From NCBI RefSeq assembly GCF_027912495.1, contig NZ_CP115463.1, positions 3,298,501 to 3,362,500 on the forward strand: a stretch of 64,000 nucleotides of DNA, read 5' to 3'. The notes under the pieces are model-generated. The model was not told where the DNA came from. It searched no databases and saw only the letters and a program-made list of their open reading frames with translations. The stretch is from Caulobacter sp. NIBR1757. GTDB lineage: Bacteria > Pseudomonadota > Alphaproteobacteria > Caulobacterales > Caulobacteraceae. This document shows positions 29,631 through 39,528 of the stretch, piece by piece (position 1 is the first letter of the stretch; each line of letters begins with the position of its first letter). The position numbers and the translations under genes were made by a program.

Positions 29631-31136
29631 CTAGCTGAGCGCCTTGACCAGGGCCTCGGCCGCCGGCTCGAAGTCGCCGTCGCTGTCGACCCGTCGCCAG
29701 GCCATCTCGCCAAGGTCGCGGGTCAGCTGAACGTCGAGCACCTCGGCGGTGGCGTCGGAGGCGTCGCCGCTGCGGCCGGCGATGCGCTCGTGCAGCAGGC
29801 CGGCCGGCGCCTCCAGCCACACCCCCTCGAACGCCACCCCCGCCTTGCGCGCCACCTCGGCGGCGGCGGCGCGTTCCTCGGGCTTCATGAACACCGCGTC
29901 CAGGATGACGGCGCGCCCGGCGGCCAGGGCCTTGCCGGCGTCGTCGAACATCTCGGCATAGACCCGGGGGCTGACCTCCGGCGCATAGGCCTCCGGCGGC
30001 AGACGGTCGAGCGGGGCGGCGCCCCACAGGCGTTTGCGGATTTCGTCGCTGCGCAGGATGACGGCGCCGGGCGAGGCGCCCAGGCCCGGGGCGGCGATGC
30101 GGGCGAAGGTCGACTTGCCCGATCCAGACAGGCCGCCGACCGCCGCCAGCACCGGCTTGACCGGCTCCAGATGGGCCAGCGCCGCCGCCAGATAGGCGCG
30201 GCTGGCCTCGATGTCGCCGCCGTGGGCCTGGACATGGCAGCGCACCCCGGCCCGCACCGACAGGGCCAGCGGCAGGGCTTCCAGCCCGCTCCACAGCCCG
30301 CTCGGCAGCAAGCGCGCCCCCTCGTCCAGCCAGGCCGACAGCACCCGCACGGCGGCGTCGCGGCGGCGGCGGAAGTCGAGGTCCATCAGCAGGAAGGCGA
30401 CATCGTAGAGGACGTCGATCTCCGACAGGGTGTCGTTGAACTCGATGCAGTCGAACAGGATCGGCCGGCCGTCCTCGAGCAGGATGTTGCCCAGATGCAG
30501 GTCGCCATGGCAGCGCCGCACCCAGCCCTCTTCCAGCCGCGCCGCCAGCAGGGTCTCCAGCCGGGCCCGCTCGGCATCGGTGGCGGCGATCAGGGCCTCG
30601 ACCGGTTCCTTGCCGAGCCTGGGGATCAAGTCCTTCATCAGGGCGGCGTTGGAGCGGATGGTGTAGCTCATGCCGCCGGCCGGCTCGGCCTCGCGGGTGA
30701 TCGGGGCCTCGGCGTGAAAGCGGGCGATGGCGCGGCCCAGCTGGTCGGACAGCTCGCCGTCTACCGCATAGGGCTGCTCGGCCAGCACGGCCGTCTCGTC
30801 GAAGCGGCGCATCTCCAGCACCGACTCCACGCGCTCGCCGGCCCCGTCGAGCTCCAGCCCGCCGCCGGCCGTCCGGGTGATGGCCCCGACCCGGCGATAG
30901 ATGTCCGGGGCGGCGGCGCGGTTGAAGGCCAGCTCGCGCTCCAGCGCCCAGTGGCGCAGGGCGGCGGTCTCATAGTTCAGGAAGCCGAAATTGACCGGCT
31001 TCTTGACCTTCAGGGCCAGGTCGCCGGTCAGATAGACCCGGGCGCAGCTGGTTTCGATAATGCGGTCGGCGCGGGCCCCCAGCCAGGTGGCGATCTCGGC
31101 TTCCTGCTGGAGTTCTTGCGGCGTCGGTTGGCTCAT
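29631..31136 (-). CDS. Bifunctional APH-like phosphotransferase / P-loop kinase fusion
   Basis: 501 residues. The N-terminal 320 residues resemble the aminoglycoside phosphotransferase/choline kinase fold: 'LALKVKKPVNFGFLNY' for nucleotide binding, the catalytic loop 'CHGDLHLGNILLE', and 'LFDCIEFNDTLSEIDVLYD' for metal binding. The C-terminal part is a P-loop kinase with Walker A 'GLSGSGKST' near 338 and 'VILRSDEIRKRLWG'. The same two-domain form is known in many proteobacteria, usually annotated as an AAA-family ATPase, without an assigned substrate. It stands alone on the minus strand and diverges from tetR. Confidence 0.88.
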   Translation of the reverse strand: MSQPTPQELQQEAEIATWLGARADRIIETSCARVYLTGDLALKVKKPVNFGFLNYETAALRHWALERELAFNRAAAPDIYRRVGAITRTAGGGLELDGAGERVESVLEMRRFDETAVLAEQPYAVDGELSDQLGRAIARFHAEAPITREAEPAGGMSYTIRSNAALMKDLIPRLGKEPVEALIAATDAERARLETLLAARLEEGWVRRCHGDLHLGNILLEDGRPILFDCIEFNDTLSEIDVLYDVAFLLMDLDFRRRRDAAVRVLSAWLDEGARLLPSGLWSGLEALPLALSVRAGVRCHVQAHGGDIEASRAYLAAALAHLEPVKPVLAAVGGLSGSGKSTFARIAAPGLGASPGAVILRSDEIRKRLWGAAPLDRLPPEAYAPEVSPRVYAEMFDDAGKALAAGRAVILDAVFMKPEERAAAAEVARKAGVAFEGVWLEAPAGLLHERIAGRSGDASDATAEVLDVQLTRDLGEMAWRRVDSDGDFEPAAEALVKALS

Positions 31137-31242
31137 GGCCGCTGCATATCACAGGCCGCGCGCCTTTGCCTTCTCGCCAATCCCTTGCCCGCCAACGGAT
31201 TTCGCCTTAGGGGGGAAATGACCATTGTTATGTAGAGGGCCC

Positions 31243-31860
31243 ATGGGCGAGCGCGCGGGAGAGACGCGGAGCGAACGCAAGCGCCGCGACATCATGGCGG
31301 CCGGCCAGTCGGTGTTCCTGCGTGAGGGCTACGCCGGCGCCGGCATGGAGGTGGTGGCTCGTGAGGCCGCCGTCTCGACCGCCACCCTCTATGCTCACTT
31401 CCCCAGCAAGGGCGACCTGTTCATCGCCGTGGTCGAGGCCGCCGTCGCCAACCTGGCCAGCGACATCGAGGACACGCTCGACACGCCCGGCGACGCCCGG
31501 GCCCGGCTGATGGCCTTCTCCCTGGCCTATGCCCGCTTCTATGCCGACCCGCTGTCGCGGGCCGTGTTCCGGCTGGTGACCGGCGAGCGCCGCCGTTTCT
31601 CCGACCTGGCCGACCACTTCCGCCACCGATCGCGCCACGCCCTGGGCGGCCACGCCATCACCCTGATCGACCAGCTGGCGGCGGAGGGCCTGCTGAAGAT
31701 CGAGAAGCCCGCCTGGGCCGCCGGCCAACTGCTCGGCATGCTGGAGCACGTCACCCTGGTCTTCGGCCTGGTGGCCGGCGACGACGCCGTGCCCCGCCGC
31801 CCGCTGGAGGGCAGCTGCACCGACGCGGTAGAGACCTTCCTGGCCCGGTACGGGGTCTGA
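31243..31860 (+). CDS. TetR family transcriptional regulator
   Basis: ATG 31243, with AGAGGG just upstream; 205 residues. The N-terminal helix-turn-helix is typical: 'IMAAGQSVFLREGYAGAGME', 'VAREAAVSTATLYAHFPSKG'. The C-terminal ligand domain ('AVFRLVTGERRRFSDLADHF') resembles the AcrR/TetR_C group but gives no ligand. Its target could be the divergent kinase gene or itself. The 20-bp palindrome lies 36 nt after its stop, an unusual place for an autoregulatory operator. Confidence 0.9.
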   Translation: MGERAGETRSERKRRDIMAAGQSVFLREGYAGAGMEVVAREAAVSTATLYAHFPSKGDLFIAVVEAAVANLASDIEDTLDTPGDARARLMAFSLAYARFYADPLSRAVFRLVTGERRRFSDLADHFRHRSRHALGGHAITLIDQLAAEGLLKIEKPAWAAGQLLGMLEHVTLVFGLVAGDDAVPRRPLEGSCTDAVETFLARYGV

Positions 31861-31896
31861 TCGGTTCTAAAAATTATTTTCTGTCAAAGACTTATG

Positions 31897-32044
31897 GAAT
31901 ATGTCTAGACATATTCATCGACGAAAAGCGCCGAAATACCGGGTTCCGACCGGCGCCGGCCGCAGCCTAGGCGCACCGCTGTCACCGGGCGCCAACATTC
32001 CCCGCCCCGGCGCCTACGGTCTGTCAACGCGGGCGCCAACGTTC
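31897..32044 (+). repeat. Dispersed palindromic element, copy 2 (31861-32151 gap)
   Basis: The site GAATATGTCTAGACATATTC (31897-31916) is a perfect 20-bp palindrome. The stretch 31895-31920 is identical over 26 nt to copy 3, read on the other strand. Downstream are two direct repeats, GGGCGCCAACATTC (31987-32000) and GGGCGCCAACGTTC (32031-32044). The first continues into the 17-mer CCAACATTCCCCGCCCC (31992-32008) shared exactly with copy 1 in the same relative orientation. The stretch is non-coding. Confidence 0.75.
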
Positions 32045-32062
32045 ACAGCGCCGACCGCAACC

Positions 32063-32080
32063 GAATTATCACAATAATTC
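32063..32080. promoter_or_regulatory. AT-rich perfect inverted repeat
   Basis: GAATTAT (32063-32069) and ATAATTC (32074-32080) flank CACA, in the gap behind pdxH. It is conspicuous in a G+C-rich background. It could be an operator or part of a transcript end, but there is no U-run on either strand. Confidence 0.4.
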
Positions 32081-32151
32081 AGCGGCTTGCCGACAACGCG
32101 CCTCTTCCCAGGCCCGCGCCGTGGTATAATCGTGGGCCGCTTCGATAGGCT

Positions 32152-32814
32152 CTACGGATACAGTCGGGAGGTGCTCCACCCCTCGCCCGACCGCGCGAAG
32201 ACCAGCCGCTCGTGCAGCCGGAACGGCCGGTCGCGCCAGAATTCCAGGGTCTGCGGCGTCAGCCGGAAGCCCGACCAGTGCGGCGGCCGCGGCACCTTGC
32301 CGAGGCCGAACCTCAGGCCCATCTCGGCCACCCGCTTCTCCAGCGCGAAGCGGTCCGGCAGCGGCCGAGACTGTTCGGAGGCCCAGGCGCCCAGCTGGCT
32401 GTGGCGGGCCCGGGTGGCGTGATAGGCGTCGGCCTCGGCGGCGCTGACCTGCTCGACGGTTCCGCGGATGCGGACCTGGCGGCGCAGGGACTTCCAATGG
32501 AACAGAAGGGCGGCCTTGGGATTGGCCGCCAGTTCGCGGCCCTTGGCGCTCTCGAGGTTGGTGAAGAAGGTGAAGCCGGCGGCGTCGACGCCCTTGAGCA
32601 GCACCATGCGGGCGTCGGGCAGCCCGCTCTCGTCGACGGTGGCTAGGGTCATGGCGTTGGCGTCGTTGGCTTCCGACTCGACGGCCGCCTTCAGCCAGGT
32701 CTCGAACAGGGCGATCGGATCGGCTTCCGGCAGCAGCGGCAGGGGCGGCGCGCCGGTCACCTGGGTGACGTAGTCGTCTTCGCTCGGCGAGGCGGGGATC
32801 AGTTCATCGGCCAT
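32152..32814 (-). CDS. pdxH: Pyridoxamine/pyridoxine 5'-phosphate oxidase
   Basis: 220 residues, the usual length. The enzyme uses FMN and oxygen to convert PNP or PMP to pyridoxal 5'-phosphate in the cytoplasm. Diagnostic stretches are '[20 protein letters not shown]', '[19 protein letters not shown]', '[20 protein letters not shown]' (FMN site) and the C-terminal signature '[17 protein letters not shown]' plus 'RPFRLHERL' ending 'STSRLYP'. The gene diverges from the J-domain gene. Confidence 0.96.
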   Translation of the reverse strand: MADELIPASPSEDDYVTQVTGAPPLPLLPEADPIALFETWLKAAVESEANDANAMTLATVDESGLPDARMVLLKGVDAAGFTFFTNLESAKGRELAANPKAALLFHWKSLRRQVRIRGTVEQVSAAEADAYHATRARHSQLGAWASEQSRPLPDRFALEKRVAEMGLRFGLGKVPRPPHWSGFRLTPQTLEFWRDRPFRLHERLVFARSGEGWSTSRLYP

Positions 32815-32881
32815 GGGGGGCTATGTAGCGCCGCCCCCGGCGCCTGACCACGCTTAACCCGGAATTGACTCCGTGCAGGCC

Positions 32882-33604
32882 ATGCTGACGCCGACAAACA
32901 AAGGGGCCATGGTGGTGGCGACAAGGACGATGGACAGCCGCCGGGCGCGGGCGGTGCTGGGCGTGCGCGGGGGCGTCAGCGAGACGGCCCTGCGCGCCGC
33001 CTTTCGCCAGGCTGTCAAGGCCGCCCACCCGGACCGTCCGGGCGGCGACGCAGCCCGGCTGCGCGACGTGGTCGAGGCCTATGGCCTGCTGAAGGCCGCG
33101 CCGACGCCGCAACCCCCTGCCCCGCCGCCGCCCGCCCCGGTGATCGCCGACGGCATCGAGATCAGCCCGGCCCTCGCCGCCTCCGGCGGTCGCGCCTTCA
33201 CCCGGCTGGGCGACGGCCGTCGCCTGGCCCTCGACCTGCCGCCCGGCCTGCGCCCCGGCGACAAGGTGCGGGCCGGCGAGACCCTGCTGACGGTCTCGGT
33301 CAAGGGCGCCGCCGGCCTGATCCTGCGCGGCGACGACCTGTGGCTGGCCGCCGAGCTGCCGCACCGGTTCGGCGGGCGCCTGCCCCTGGCCACGCCGAGC
33401 GGGCCGAAGGAAATCTGGGTCGGCCGCCGCGACATCGCCCGGGGCCTCGTTCGCCTGGCCGGCCAGGGCCTGCCGGCCCGGGGACCGCACCCGGCCGGCG
33501 ACCTGATCGTCACCCTCAAGGCCCCGCCGCCGCCCGTCGAGAGCGGCGCCCGCAGCCGCCTGCGCGCCTTCCAGGCCAACTGGGCGCCCGTCCCCGCCTT
33601 GTAG
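32882..33604 (+). CDS. DnaJ (J-domain) class protein with C-terminal beta domain
   Basis: About 240 residues. The exact start is unclear: in-frame GTG 32873, ATG 32882, ATG 32909 and ATG 32930 are all possible. The J domain is short and contains the essential HPD in 'AAHPDRPGGDAARLRDVVEA'. A Pro-rich linker ('PTPQPPAPPPPAP') follows, then a C-terminal domain similar to the DnaJ substrate-binding part ('LALDLPPGLRPGDKVRAGE'). There is no zinc-finger region, so it is a class II/CbpA-like co-chaperone that would stimulate DnaK. It lies 31 nt before aroC. Confidence 0.82.
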   Translation: MLTPTNKGAMVVATRTMDSRRARAVLGVRGGVSETALRAAFRQAVKAAHPDRPGGDAARLRDVVEAYGLLKAAPTPQPPAPPPPAPVIADGIEISPALAASGGRAFTRLGDGRRLALDLPPGLRPGDKVRAGETLLTVSVKGAAGLILRGDDLWLAAELPHRFGGRLPLATPSGPKEIWVGRRDIARGLVRLAGQGLPARGPHPAGDLIVTLKAPPPPVESGARSRLRAFQANWAPVPAL

Positions 33605-33635
33605 AGGCGGCCGATTGCGCTAAGACGCCAGCACG

Positions 33636-34703
33636 ATGTCGCACAACACCTTCGGCCATCTGTTCCGCGTCACCACCTGGGGCGAAAGCCACGGCCCGGC
33701 CCTCGGCTGCGTCGTCGACGGCTGCCCGCCCGGCATCGAACTGACCGAGGCCGACATCCAGGTCTTCCTCGACAAGCGCAAGCCCGGCACCAGCAAGCAC
33801 GTCACCCAGCGCCGCGAGAGCGACACGGTGAAGATCCTCTCGGGCGTCTTCGAGGGCTTCACCACCGGCACGCCGATCTCCCTGATGATCGAGAACGAGG
33901 ACCAGCGGTCCAAGGACTACGGCGAGATCGCCCACGCTTTCCGCCCCGGCCACGCCGACTACGCCTACATCGCCAAGTACGGCCGGCGCGACTATCGCGG
34001 CGGCGGCCGCTCCAGCGCCCGCGAGACCGCCGCCCGCGTCGCCGCCGGGGCCATCGCCCGCAAGGTCATACCCCAGGTTCAAATCCGCGCCGCCCTGGTC
34101 CAGGTCGGCCCGCACGCCATCGACCGGACGCAGTGGGACTGGGCCGAGGCGGCCAACAACCCCTTCTTCTGCCCCGACGCCGCAGCCGCCGCCCACTGGG
34201 ACCAGTACCTCGACGGCATCCGCAAGGCCGGCAACTCGACCGGGGCCATTGTCGAGGTCGAGGCCGAGGGCGTTCCCGCCGGCTGGGGCGCGCCGATCTA
34301 CGGCAAGATCGACGCCGAGCTGGCCGCCGCCCTGATGTCGATCAACGCCGCCAAGGGCGTCGAGATCGGCGCCGGCTTCGCCTCCGCTTCGCTGACCGGC
34401 GAGGAAAACGCCGACGAGATGCGGGCCGGCAACGACGGCCCGACCTTCCTCAGCAACCACGCCGGCGGCGTGCTGGGCGGCATCAGCACCGGCCAGCCGG
34501 TCATCGCCCGCGTCGCCTTCAAGCCGACCAGCTCCATCCTCACCCCGCGCCTCACCCTCAACGAGGCCGGCGAGGAGGTCGAGCTGCGCACCAAGGGCCG
34601 CCACGACCCCTGCGTCGGCGTCCGCGCGCCGCCCGTGGTCGAGGCGATGACCGCCTGCGTGCTGGCGGATGCTTTCCTGCGGCATCGCGGGCAGGTGGGA
34701 TAA
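33636..34703 (+). CDS. aroC: Chorismate synthase
   Basis: 355 residues. It makes chorismate from EPSP with reduced FMN, the last common step of aromatic amino acid synthesis. Signatures: '[18 protein letters not shown]' at the start, '[16 protein letters not shown]' (quoted from the basic substrate-binding loop), '[14 protein letters not shown]', '[19 protein letters not shown]' and the C-terminal '[19 protein letters not shown]'. The length and order are normal. It is not linked to other aro genes here. Confidence 0.97.
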   Translation: MSHNTFGHLFRVTTWGESHGPALGCVVDGCPPGIELTEADIQVFLDKRKPGTSKHVTQRRESDTVKILSGVFEGFTTGTPISLMIENEDQRSKDYGEIAHAFRPGHADYAYIAKYGRRDYRGGGRSSARETAARVAAGAIARKVIPQVQIRAALVQVGPHAIDRTQWDWAEAANNPFFCPDAAAAAHWDQYLDGIRKAGNSTGAIVEVEAEGVPAGWGAPIYGKIDAELAAALMSINAAKGVEIGAGFASASLTGEENADEMRAGNDGPTFLSNHAGGVLGGISTGQPVIARVAFKPTSSILTPRLTLNEAGEEVELRTKGRHDPCVGVRAPPVVEAMTACVLADAFLRHRGQVG

Positions 34704-34750
34704 TTCCGCCAAACCGCCAACTGCGCGTGTGCGGCGGCCGATTTCCGAGA

Positions 34751-34779
34751 TTGAAAGTAAGGTGAATTTGCCTTACATT
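34751..34779 (+). promoter_or_regulatory. Promoter with embedded operator for the AbrB/VapC pair
   Basis: TTGAAA (34751-34756) and TACATT (34774-34779) are 17 bp apart. The inverted repeat GTAAGG (34757-34762) / CCTTAC (34771-34776) fills the space between them. This is the position expected for an antitoxin autorepression site. Confidence 0.6.
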
Positions 34780-34801
34780 ATGATCGAAGGAAGGTTGTCC
34801 G

Positions 34802-35053
34802 ATGACCACACTGACTGTCACCGCCAAGGGCCAGGTCACGCTGCGAAAGGATGTTCTGCAGCATCTGGGTGTTCGGCCGGGTGAGAAGATCAGCCTGGAT
34901 AAAATGCCCAACGGCCAGTTTGTCGTGCGGGCCGCCGGGGCCACCGGAAAAATCTCGGACGTCTTCGGAATCCTGAAAAGGCCAGGGCAACCGACTCTGA
35001 CCATCGATGAGATCAACGAGGCGGCGGCCAAGGGGTGGGCCGGCGAGGAATGA
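34802..35053 (+). CDS. AbrB/MazE-family antitoxin
   Basis: 83 residues. The swapped-hairpin DNA-binding domain is at the N-terminus: 'TLTVTAKGQVTLRKDVLQHL' then 'GVRPGEKISLDKMPNGQFVV'. The C-terminal tail ('PTLTIDEINEAAAKGWAGEE') is the usual toxin-neutralising segment. Its stop overlaps the start of the PIN toxin gene (ATGA), which supports a type II toxin-antitoxin operon. Base composition is lower in G+C than the neighbours, consistent with acquisition. Confidence 0.92.
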   Translation: MTTLTVTAKGQVTLRKDVLQHLGVRPGEKISLDKMPNGQFVVRAAGATGKISDVFGILKRPGQPTLTIDEINEAAAKGWAGEE

Positions 35054-35454
35054 GGATCACGGCAGACACCAATCTACTGGTTCGCGCCCTTGTTCAGGAC
35101 GATCCGAAACAGGCGGCCATTGCTGTGAAAGTGCTGGCCCAGGCCGAGCTGATCGCGGTTACGATTCCGACGCTGTGTGAGTTGGTTTGGGTCCTGGATC
35201 ATCGCTATCGTCTTCCACGAGAAGAGATCGCGGCCGCGCTGCGAGCATTGGTCAATGGCGATACCATCGCCTTTGACCGGCCGGCCGTGGAGGCGGGTCT
35301 TGCCCAATTGGAAAAGGGGGGTGACTTCGCGGACGGCGTTATCGCGATGCAAGGCGCGCTCCTCGGCGGCGACCTGTTTACGTCGTTCGATCGTCGCGCC
35401 GTGCGGCTGGTGAAAGCCCGGGGCGGAGCCGCCGTGCTACTTGGAGAAAGCTAG
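35050..35454 (+). CDS. vapC: PIN-domain ribonuclease toxin (VapC-like)
   Basis: ATG 35050, with GAGGA just upstream inside the antitoxin gene; 134 residues. PIN-domain acidic residues are in 'MRITADTNLLVRAL' (Asp6), 'TIPTLCELVWVL' (Glu) and 'GGDFADGVIA' (Asp), with 'FTSFDRRAV' near the end. VapC toxins cut tRNA or rRNA. The AbrB-type antitoxin and PIN toxin combination is common in this class of bacteria. Confidence 0.92.
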   Translation: MRITADTNLLVRALVQDDPKQAAIAVKVLAQAELIAVTIPTLCELVWVLDHRYRLPREEIAAALRALVNGDTIAFDRPAVEAGLAQLEKGGDFADGVIAMQGALLGGDLFTSFDRRAVRLVKARGGAAVLLGES

Positions 35455-35487
35455 CCCCATCGCCCGACCCGCTTTACCAGTTCATCT

Positions 35488-36606
35488 ATGAGCCAGTTCG
35501 ATTTTGACGCCGTCGTGGTCGGCGCCGGGGCTGTCGGCCTCGCCTGCGGCTATGCGCTGTCGAAGCGCGGCCTCGTCGTCGCCGTCCTCGAGAAGGAGGC
35601 CGCCATCGGCCAGGGGGTGTCCTCGCGCAATAGCGAGGTCATCCACGGCGGACTCTACTATCCGACCGGCTCACAGAAGGCGCGGCTGTGCGTGCAGGGG
35701 CGGCGGGCGCTCTACGCCTTCCTCGATCTGCACCACGTCGACTACCGGCGCTGCGGCAAGCTGGTGGTCGCCACGACGCCGGACGAGGTGGCGCGGCTCG
35801 ACGCCATCTGGGACCAGGCGTTGGCCAACGACGTCGAAGGCATGGAGCGGCTAAGCGGCGAACAGGCGCGGGCGCTGGAGCCGGGCCTCAAGTGCGAGGC
35901 GGCGTTGCTGTCGCCGCAATCGGGCGTGTTCGACAGCCACGGCTACATGCTGGCCCTGCAGGGCGAGATCGAGGCGGCCGGCGGCGCCGTCGTCACCTCG
36001 ACGCCGTTCGAGGGTGCGACGCCCCTGCCCGGCGGCGGCTTCACCGTGCGGGCCGGCGGCGAGGAGGCGACCGAGCTGACCTGCCGCCTGCTGGTCACCG
36101 CGCCGGGGCTGTCGGCCCAGGGCGTGGCGGGCCATGTCGACGGCTTCCCCGCCGACCAGATCCCGCCCGGTCACTATGGCAAGGGCGTCTATTTCCGGCT
36201 GCAGGCCAAGGCGCCGTTCGAGCGGCTGATCTATCCGCCGCCGATCCACGGTGCGCTGGGCACCCACTATCGCAAGGACCTCGGCGGCCAGGCGGTGTTC
36301 GGGCCAGACCTCCAGTTTGTCGAGACCGAGGACTACAGCGTCGATCCGGCCCGGGCGCAGGACTTCGCCGCCTACATCCGCAAGTTTTGGCCGGACCTGC
36401 CGGCCGAGGACCTCAGCCCCGACTACGCCGGCATCCGCCCCAAGCTGCACGGGCCGGACGAGCCGCAGCCCGACTTCCAGATTCGCGGCGCCGACACCCA
36501 CGGCATCGCCGGCCTCGTCGCCCTGTTCGGCATCGAAAGCCCCGGCCTGACCAGCTCCCTGGCCATCGGCGAAGAGGTGGCGATCAGCCTTTCGGCGTCA
36601 GCTTGA
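35488..36606 (+). CDS. FAD-dependent oxidoreductase, L-2-hydroxyglutarate oxidase-like
   Basis: 372 residues. The N-terminal Rossmann motif '[20 protein letters not shown]' binds FAD. '[20 protein letters not shown]' and '[17 protein letters not shown]' are typical of the LhgO/L2HGDH branch of the DAO family. '[20 protein letters not shown]' and '[16 protein letters not shown]' match its C-terminal part. It would oxidise a 2-hydroxy acid such as L-2-hydroxyglutarate. The last 23 nt overlap the end of the convergent PQQ-type gene. Confidence 0.85.
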   Translation: MSQFDFDAVVVGAGAVGLACGYALSKRGLVVAVLEKEAAIGQGVSSRNSEVIHGGLYYPTGSQKARLCVQGRRALYAFLDLHHVDYRRCGKLVVATTPDEVARLDAIWDQALANDVEGMERLSGEQARALEPGLKCEAALLSPQSGVFDSHGYMLALQGEIEAAGGAVVTSTPFEGATPLPGGGFTVRAGGEEATELTCRLLVTAPGLSAQGVAGHVDGFPADQIPPGHYGKGVYFRLQAKAPFERLIYPPPIHGALGTHYRKDLGGQAVFGPDLQFVETEDYSVDPARAQDFAAYIRKFWPDLPAEDLSPDYAGIRPKLHGPDEPQPDFQIRGADTHGIAGLVALFGIESPGLTSSLAIGEEVAISLSASA

Positions 36607-37780
36607 GCAGCGAGCCGCCGTCGGTCAGCACATAGACGGCGCCGTCCCGCCCGACGCGGACGTCGCGGATGCGCTGCTTGAGGTCGGCCAGCAGCCGCTC
36701 CTCACCGACCACCATGTCGCCGTCGAGGGTCAGGCGGACCAGGTCGCGGTCCTTCATGCCGCCGACGAACAGGCTGCCCTTCCAGGCCGGGAACAACGCC
36801 CCGTCGTAGAAGGCCATCCCGGAGGGGGCGATCACCGGATCCCAGTAGTAGACCGGCTGTTCCATGCCGTCCTTCTGGGTGATGCCCTCGCCGACCGGCT
36901 TGCCGCTGTATTCCAGGCCGTAGTTGATGGTCGGCCAGCCATAGTCCTTGCCCCGGCGCGGAATGTTGACCTCGTCGCCGCCGCGCGGGCCATGCTCGAC
37001 GGTCCAGAGTTCACCGGTCGCCGGGTTGAAGGCCGCCGACTGGATGTTGCGGTGACCGTAGGACCAGATCTGCGGCAGGGCGCCGACCACCGAGGTGAAG
37101 GGGTTGTCCTTGGGGATCACCCCGTCGGGATAGATGCGGATCACCTTGCCGAAAGCGGCGTCCAGCTTCTGGGCCTGCATGCGGCCGGCAAGATCCGAGC
37201 GCTCGCCGGTGGTGATGAACAGGAAGCCGTCCGGCGAGAAGGCCAGCCGCGAGCCGAAGTGCTTGTCGCCGTCGTAGGTCGGGGTCATGCGCCAGAGGAC
37301 GGCGACGTCGGTGAGCGTCTCCCCGGCCAGCTTGCCGCGCGCCACGGCCGTGCCGTTGCCGCCCTCGCGGGGTTCGGAGAAGCTCCAGTAGACCCAACCG
37401 TCGTGCACCGCGACGTCGAGCAGTCCGCCCTGCCCCCTGGCGTCGACTTTCGGCAGGCCGGCGACAGGACCGGATAGCTTGCCGTCCTTGCCGACGATGC
37501 GCAGGGCGCCGCCGCGCTCGGTGACCAGCATCCGCCCGTCCGGCAGGAAGGCCAGGCCCCAAGGCTTGTCGAGGCCGTCGGCCACGGTGACTAGGTTGAA
37601 GGCGACGTTGGCGGATTTCAGCGGCGCCCGCGTCTGGCTGGCGAAGGCGGGCTTGTAGGGGGCGTTGGCGGCCCGGGTTTCCAGCGGTCCGCCAGCGGCC
37701 GGCGGGGTCTGGGCGCCGCTCGGCGCTCCGCCACAGGCGGCAAGCAGGGCGGCGGTGGCAAGCAGGGTCAGGGCGCGCAT
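36584..37780 (-). CDS. PQQ-dependent sugar dehydrogenase-like lipoprotein (YliI/GdhB family)
   Basis: 398 residues. A lipoprotein signal has the lipobox '[11 protein letters not shown]' (Cys16). The six-bladed propeller of the soluble aldose dehydrogenase family is seen in '[20 protein letters not shown]', '[20 protein letters not shown]', '[20 protein letters not shown]', '[20 protein letters not shown]' and '[10 protein letters not shown]'. The catalytic-type His is in 'YGHRN'. PQQ must be supplied from outside, since no pqq genes are in the window. It is the last gene of an operon with the asparagine synthetase-like and glycosyltransferase genes (11-nt gap). Confidence 0.9.
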   Translation of the reverse strand: MRALTLLATAALLAACGGAPSGAQTPPAAGGPLETRAANAPYKPAFASQTRAPLKSANVAFNLVTVADGLDKPWGLAFLPDGRMLVTERGGALRIVGKDGKLSGPVAGLPKVDARGQGGLLDVAVHDGWVYWSFSEPREGGNGTAVARGKLAGETLTDVAVLWRMTPTYDGDKHFGSRLAFSPDGFLFITTGERSDLAGRMQAQKLDAAFGKVIRIYPDGVIPKDNPFTSVVGALPQIWSYGHRNIQSAAFNPATGELWTVEHGPRGGDEVNIPRRGKDYGWPTINYGLEYSGKPVGEGITQKDGMEQPVYYWDPVIAPSGMAFYDGALFPAWKGSLFVGGMKDRDLVRLTLDGDMVVGEERLLADLKQRIRDVRVGRDGAVYVLTDGGSLLKLTPKG

Positions 37781-37791
37781 GGAAGGCTCCG

Positions 37792-39528
37792 TCAGAGTTC
37801 ACCGAGCAAAGAGGCCAGGGCGGCCGTAGGTTCCGCGCCCTCCAGATTGATGAGCGACCACAGGGCGAAGAACAGCAGCGGCCAGCGGTTGGCGGCCTGG
37901 CCTTCGTCGCGGAAGACGGCCCGCACGGCCTCGGCCTCGCAGGTCTCGGCCACCGCCCTGACGGCGGCGATGCGCGGGCCCAGGTCGCCGGCCCGGGGCG
38001 CGATCCAGGCGGCCACCGGCACGGTGAAACCCTTCTTCTTGCCCCAGGGATCGGCGGCCGGGCAGACGCCCTCCAGCCATTTGCGCAGCAACCACTTTCC
38101 GTATTTGCCGCGCACCTTCATGGCGTCTGGCAGGTTGAAGGCGAAGGCTGCCACCTCGCGGTCGAGGAAGGGCGTGCGGCCCTCCAGCCCGTTGGCCATC
38201 AGGCAGCGGTCGAGCTTGAGCAGCAGGTCGTTGGGCAGCCAGGTGGCGATGTCGCCCCATTGCGCCCGCTGCAGACCGGTCAGGGCATTGGGAGCCTTGG
38301 CCGCCTGGCGCCAGCGCTTGAGGGCATTCGCCCCGCCGCCCTTGAGGAAGGGGGCGTCGATGCGCGGCTCGGCCGGCCGTCCGCCCAGCCATGCCGGCCG
38401 CAGGGCGCGTCGATAGCGGCCATAGCCGCCGAACAGCTCATCGCCCCCCTCGCCGGTCAGCACCACGGTCAGGTCGCCCCGCGCCGCCTCGGCCAGCTTG
38501 AAGGTCGGCAGGGCGGCGTAGTCGGTGGTCGGCTCGTCCAGAGCCCAGGCGACCTTCGGGGCGATGCGCCAGAAGTCCTCGTCGGTGAAGGTGGTCTCGC
38601 GCCAGTCGAGGTTCAGGGCCCTGGCCACCTTCTCGGCCTGGCCCCGTTCGTCGCGGGCGCCGGGGGCGTCGAAGCCGCAGGTGAAGCCGACCACCGGCCG
38701 CTCGTTCAGCCGGCTCATCAGCGCGGCGACCGTGGCGCTGTCGACGCCGCCCGACAGGAACAGGCCATAGGGCACGTCCGAGCGCTGGTGCACCCGCACG
38801 CTGTCCTCCAGCACCGCGTCCAGCTGCCGGATCAGCGCGGCCTCGTCGCCGGCCGGCGCCGCGGTGATGGCCAGCGGCGGCCGCAGGGTCTCTTCGCGAT
38901 CGCCGCCGCCGACCAGGTCGACCTCGCCCGGCAGCACGCTCTCGACGCCGCGAAAGGCCGTGTTCGGCCGGATGACGCCCGGGGTGACATAGCCGAGCGC
39001 CAGCAGGTCTTCGGCCGCTTCCGGCTGCAACAGGCGCGACAGGCCGCGGCCCAGCAGGGCCCGGGGCTCGGAGGCGAAGTTAAGGTGGCCGGGATCGCGG
39101 GTGACCGACAGCGGCTTGATGCCGAACGGATCGCGCACCAGCCAGGTGCGGCCGTCGCAGCCGATCAGGCAGAAGGCGTACATGCCGCGCAGCCGCTCGA
39201 AGGCCTTCTCACCCTCCTGGGCGTAGATGTGCAGCAGGGGTTCGAAATCCGAACCGGTGGCCAGCTTTCCCTTCAGCTGGAATTCCTCGGCCAGCTCCAG
39301 ATAGTTGTAGATCTCGCCGTTGCCGATGATCGTCGAGCCGGCCGCGTGTAGTGGCTGCCAGCCGCCCTCGAGGTCGATGATCGACAGACGGGCATGGCCG
39401 ATGGACCAGCCGGGGCCATCCTCGGTGCGGACGCCGTTGGGACCGCGGTGGGCGATTTCCTGGATCAGGGGCGCGGCCGACGGGGCCTTTTCGCCCTCCT
39501 CCGCCAGCACCCCGGCGATGCCGCACAT
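37792..39528 (-). CDS. Asparagine synthetase (glutamine-hydrolysing)-like amidotransferase
   Basis: ATG 39528, giving MCGIAGVL with the N-terminal nucleophile Cys2 after Met removal; 578 residues. The glutaminase half shows '[20 protein letters not shown]' and '[11 protein letters not shown]'. The synthetase half has the ATP-pyrophosphatase loop '[19 protein letters not shown]' and '[19 protein letters not shown]'. It is the AsnB class, either making asparagine or amidating a carboxyl on a sugar or other metabolite. Its start overlaps the stop of the glycosyltransferase gene by one base (TGATG). Translational coupling to a glycosyltransferase suggests a role in surface-polysaccharide modification (inference). 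Confidence 0.93.
   Translation of the reverse strand: MCGIAGVLAEEGEKAPSAAPLIQEIAHRGPNGVRTEDGPGWSIGHARLSIIDLEGGWQPLHAAGSTIIGNGEIYNYLELAEEFQLKGKLATGSDFEPLLHIYAQEGEKAFERLRGMYAFCLIGCDGRTWLVRDPFGIKPLSVTRDPGHLNFASEPRALLGRGLSRLLQPEAAEDLLALGYVTPGVIRPNTAFRGVESVLPGEVDLVGGGDREETLRPPLAITAAPAGDEAALIRQLDAVLEDSVRVHQRSDVPYGLFLSGGVDSATVAALMSRLNERPVVGFTCGFDAPGARDERGQAEKVARALNLDWRETTFTDEDFWRIAPKVAWALDEPTTDYAALPTFKLAEAARGDLTVVLTGEGGDELFGGYGRYRRALRPAWLGGRPAEPRIDAPFLKGGGANALKRWRQAAKAPNALTGLQRAQWGDIATWLPNDLLLKLDRCLMANGLEGRTPFLDREVAAFAFNLPDAMKVRGKYGKWLLRKWLEGVCPAADPWGKKKGFTVPVAAWIAPRAGDLGPRIAAVRAVAETCEAEAVRAVFRDEGQAANRWPLLFFALWSLINLEGAEPTAALASLLGEL

Noticed and set aside
28357..30294. 645-codon version of the aspartyl protease gene
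   Set aside because: The first 240 codons overlap the APH/P-loop kinase gene in another frame, and the signal peptide begins at 29571.
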